Shown one piece after another: positions 27,211-28,256 of a stretch of 28,256 bases of DNA. The position numbers and the translations under genes are program-made. Origin of the DNA: Chara braunii (lineage: Eukaryota > Streptophyta > Charophyceae > Charales > Characeae); contig BFEA01000201.1 in assembly GCA_003427395.1 (NCBI GenBank), forward strand, positions 1,981,109 through 2,009,364. Direction: 5' to 3'. Each line of letters starts with the position of its first letter. Position 1 is the stretch's first letter. Under the pieces are notes generated by a model. That model was given only the letters and a program-made list of their open reading frames with translations, did not search any database and was not told the DNA's origin.

Positions 27211-27458
27211 ACTTTTGTCCCCTCCCCCCCCCAAATTGATTGTTGTTTTGTGTCTTTTTTTTTCCTTCCTTTTTTTTTGTTAATTTCTCGCTCGACTGTC
27301 GTTTTGTGACCCCTGGAAGGCCGTCGTTGTTTTTGCGGACGAACATCTTGGAGGCGAACCATTTGAAATGCAATGTGCGGTTACCCACTTTATTTGTTAT
27401 TTCTGTGGGCGTAACCCGCACCGCCCTCACTGCGGGTACTTAGCTAGCTATAATTATA

Positions 27459-27530
27459 TATTGAAGTTGGAATGAAAATTTGGATGAGTTCATTGTATAT
27501 CTTAATTAGACTTTCATTCTGTTATAGTAA
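27459..27530 (+). mobile_element. Half-copy of the foldback MITE arm
   Basis: TTGGAATGAAAATTTGGATG then AGTTCAT, a TATCTTAATTAGACTTTCATTCT block, matches the inner arm of the MITE at 18028-18550 (TGGAATGAAAGTCTGGATGAGTTCATGAAATATTTTAATTGGACTG region). The mirrored arm is not evident downstream. Confidence 0.6.
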
Positions 27531-28256
27531 ATTTATTTGCAATTTTTATCAGATTGACATCTTACTGACTTCGTAAAATCAAATGATAGTTTTATCACAA
27601 TATTTAATAAATTCAACCATACTTTTATTTTATCTCTAACTTATAATTCACATTAGAAGGGAAACCTCATTTTTTAAAGCAAAATTAAAAAAAAAAAGGA
27701 TATTATTTCACATGTGTGAGAATTCGGAGGACCAAGATTCATAGGGGTTCCCAGCAAATAACCTAGTGGTAAGAGACAACTTTACAACTCCCTTTGACTC
27801 CGAAGAATCTATGTCTAGACCTACAGTGAACATGTGATGCCTTTCTCCATAGAATGATTATTTAAATTATGCATAATTGAAAAAAGATAGAGTAGAAGCA
27901 TAACTGGTAAAAATGAAGAAATGAAGGGTGATAGCGTAACAAAATGAAGGATAGGACAAAGTAGGAGGACGTGAATGGTCAAAATTTGGTGCGTACATTT
28001 GACACTTCCCTCTAAATTCTCAGTATCCATTATATTTTCAATTGGGATTTCATAAAGTATTGAATCGCTATTTGTATCTACACTATAGGCTTAGGTAATA
28101 CTTGGATTTGCTATCGTCCTTATTGACATAATTTCCTACAATTAATCAAAACGCTAACAACATTTCTATGCATATCGAAAACAAACGACATATATATATG
28201 TATAGATATCGTTAAACAGAGCTGCCCGGTAAACCATAGGTAGAGAGGGAGAAAAG
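27531..28256. other. AT-rich, gene-free end of window
   Basis: No gene, element end or repeat is supported. A tRNA-like A-box word (CCTAGTGGTAAGAG at about 27761) has no matching B box. (TA)n occurs at about 28191-28202. Confidence 0.4.

Noticed and set aside
27745-27830. tRNA or tRNA-derived SINE
   Set aside because: CTAGTGGTAAGAG resembles an A box, but there is no good B box at the right distance.

Overview
This is a stretch of nuclear DNA from a eukaryote with a large, repeat-laden genome. No host gene is recognisable. Mobile elements in several states of decay make up most of it, with microsatellites ((GA)n, (CA)n, (TA)n, (AAT)n, long poly-A/T) and foldback sequences. The reverse transcriptases look plant/green-algal in flavour; a charophyte alga such as Chara is my best guess, but it rests on general resemblance only and is low confidence.

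Layout. 1-670: compound GA-tract satellite. 872-6035: three copies of one short transposon family with CGAACG-rich, CAGGGTTG-like (hAT-like) ends, each embedded in (TA)n or (AAT)n, two of them in opposite orientation back to back, one carrying a second GGTCACCCGG-rich insertion. Between them (2991-3715) are small direct repeats, some with intron/exon-like borders. 6122-9826: a Penelope-like retroelement: degraded zinc-knuckle and RT frames, a short direct repeat at each side, and a near-perfect 324-bp-arm hairpin at its 3' end. 10056-16216: the internal region of a Ty3/Gypsy-type LTR retrotransposon (gag, protease, RT-RNase H, integrase). Its only interruptions are six stop codons, all explainable by C-to-T changes, plus one -1 frame change sitting exactly on a T TTT TTA slippery heptamer. 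No LTR pair can be recognised. 16217-18027: gene-free, possibly its 3' UTR/LTR. 18028-18550: foldback MITE. 18580-20432: a remarkable run of more than twenty different short, mostly perfect hairpins, followed by 54-bp tandem repeats (20669-20868). 22396-23474: two adjacent unknown reading frames, the second broken by two TGA codons. 24260-25006: a second, truncated Penelope-like copy; 25260-25513: a miniature foldback derived from the same family. 26222-27376: tandem repeats. The rest is AT-rich and empty.

How the parts relate. The Gypsy frames would give one Gag-protease-Pol order with -1 frameshifting for Pol. The Penelope-like copies and the mini-foldback share the same arm sequence, so one active family probably produced all three. 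The hairpin array belongs to no element I recognise and is the best candidate for something undescribed.
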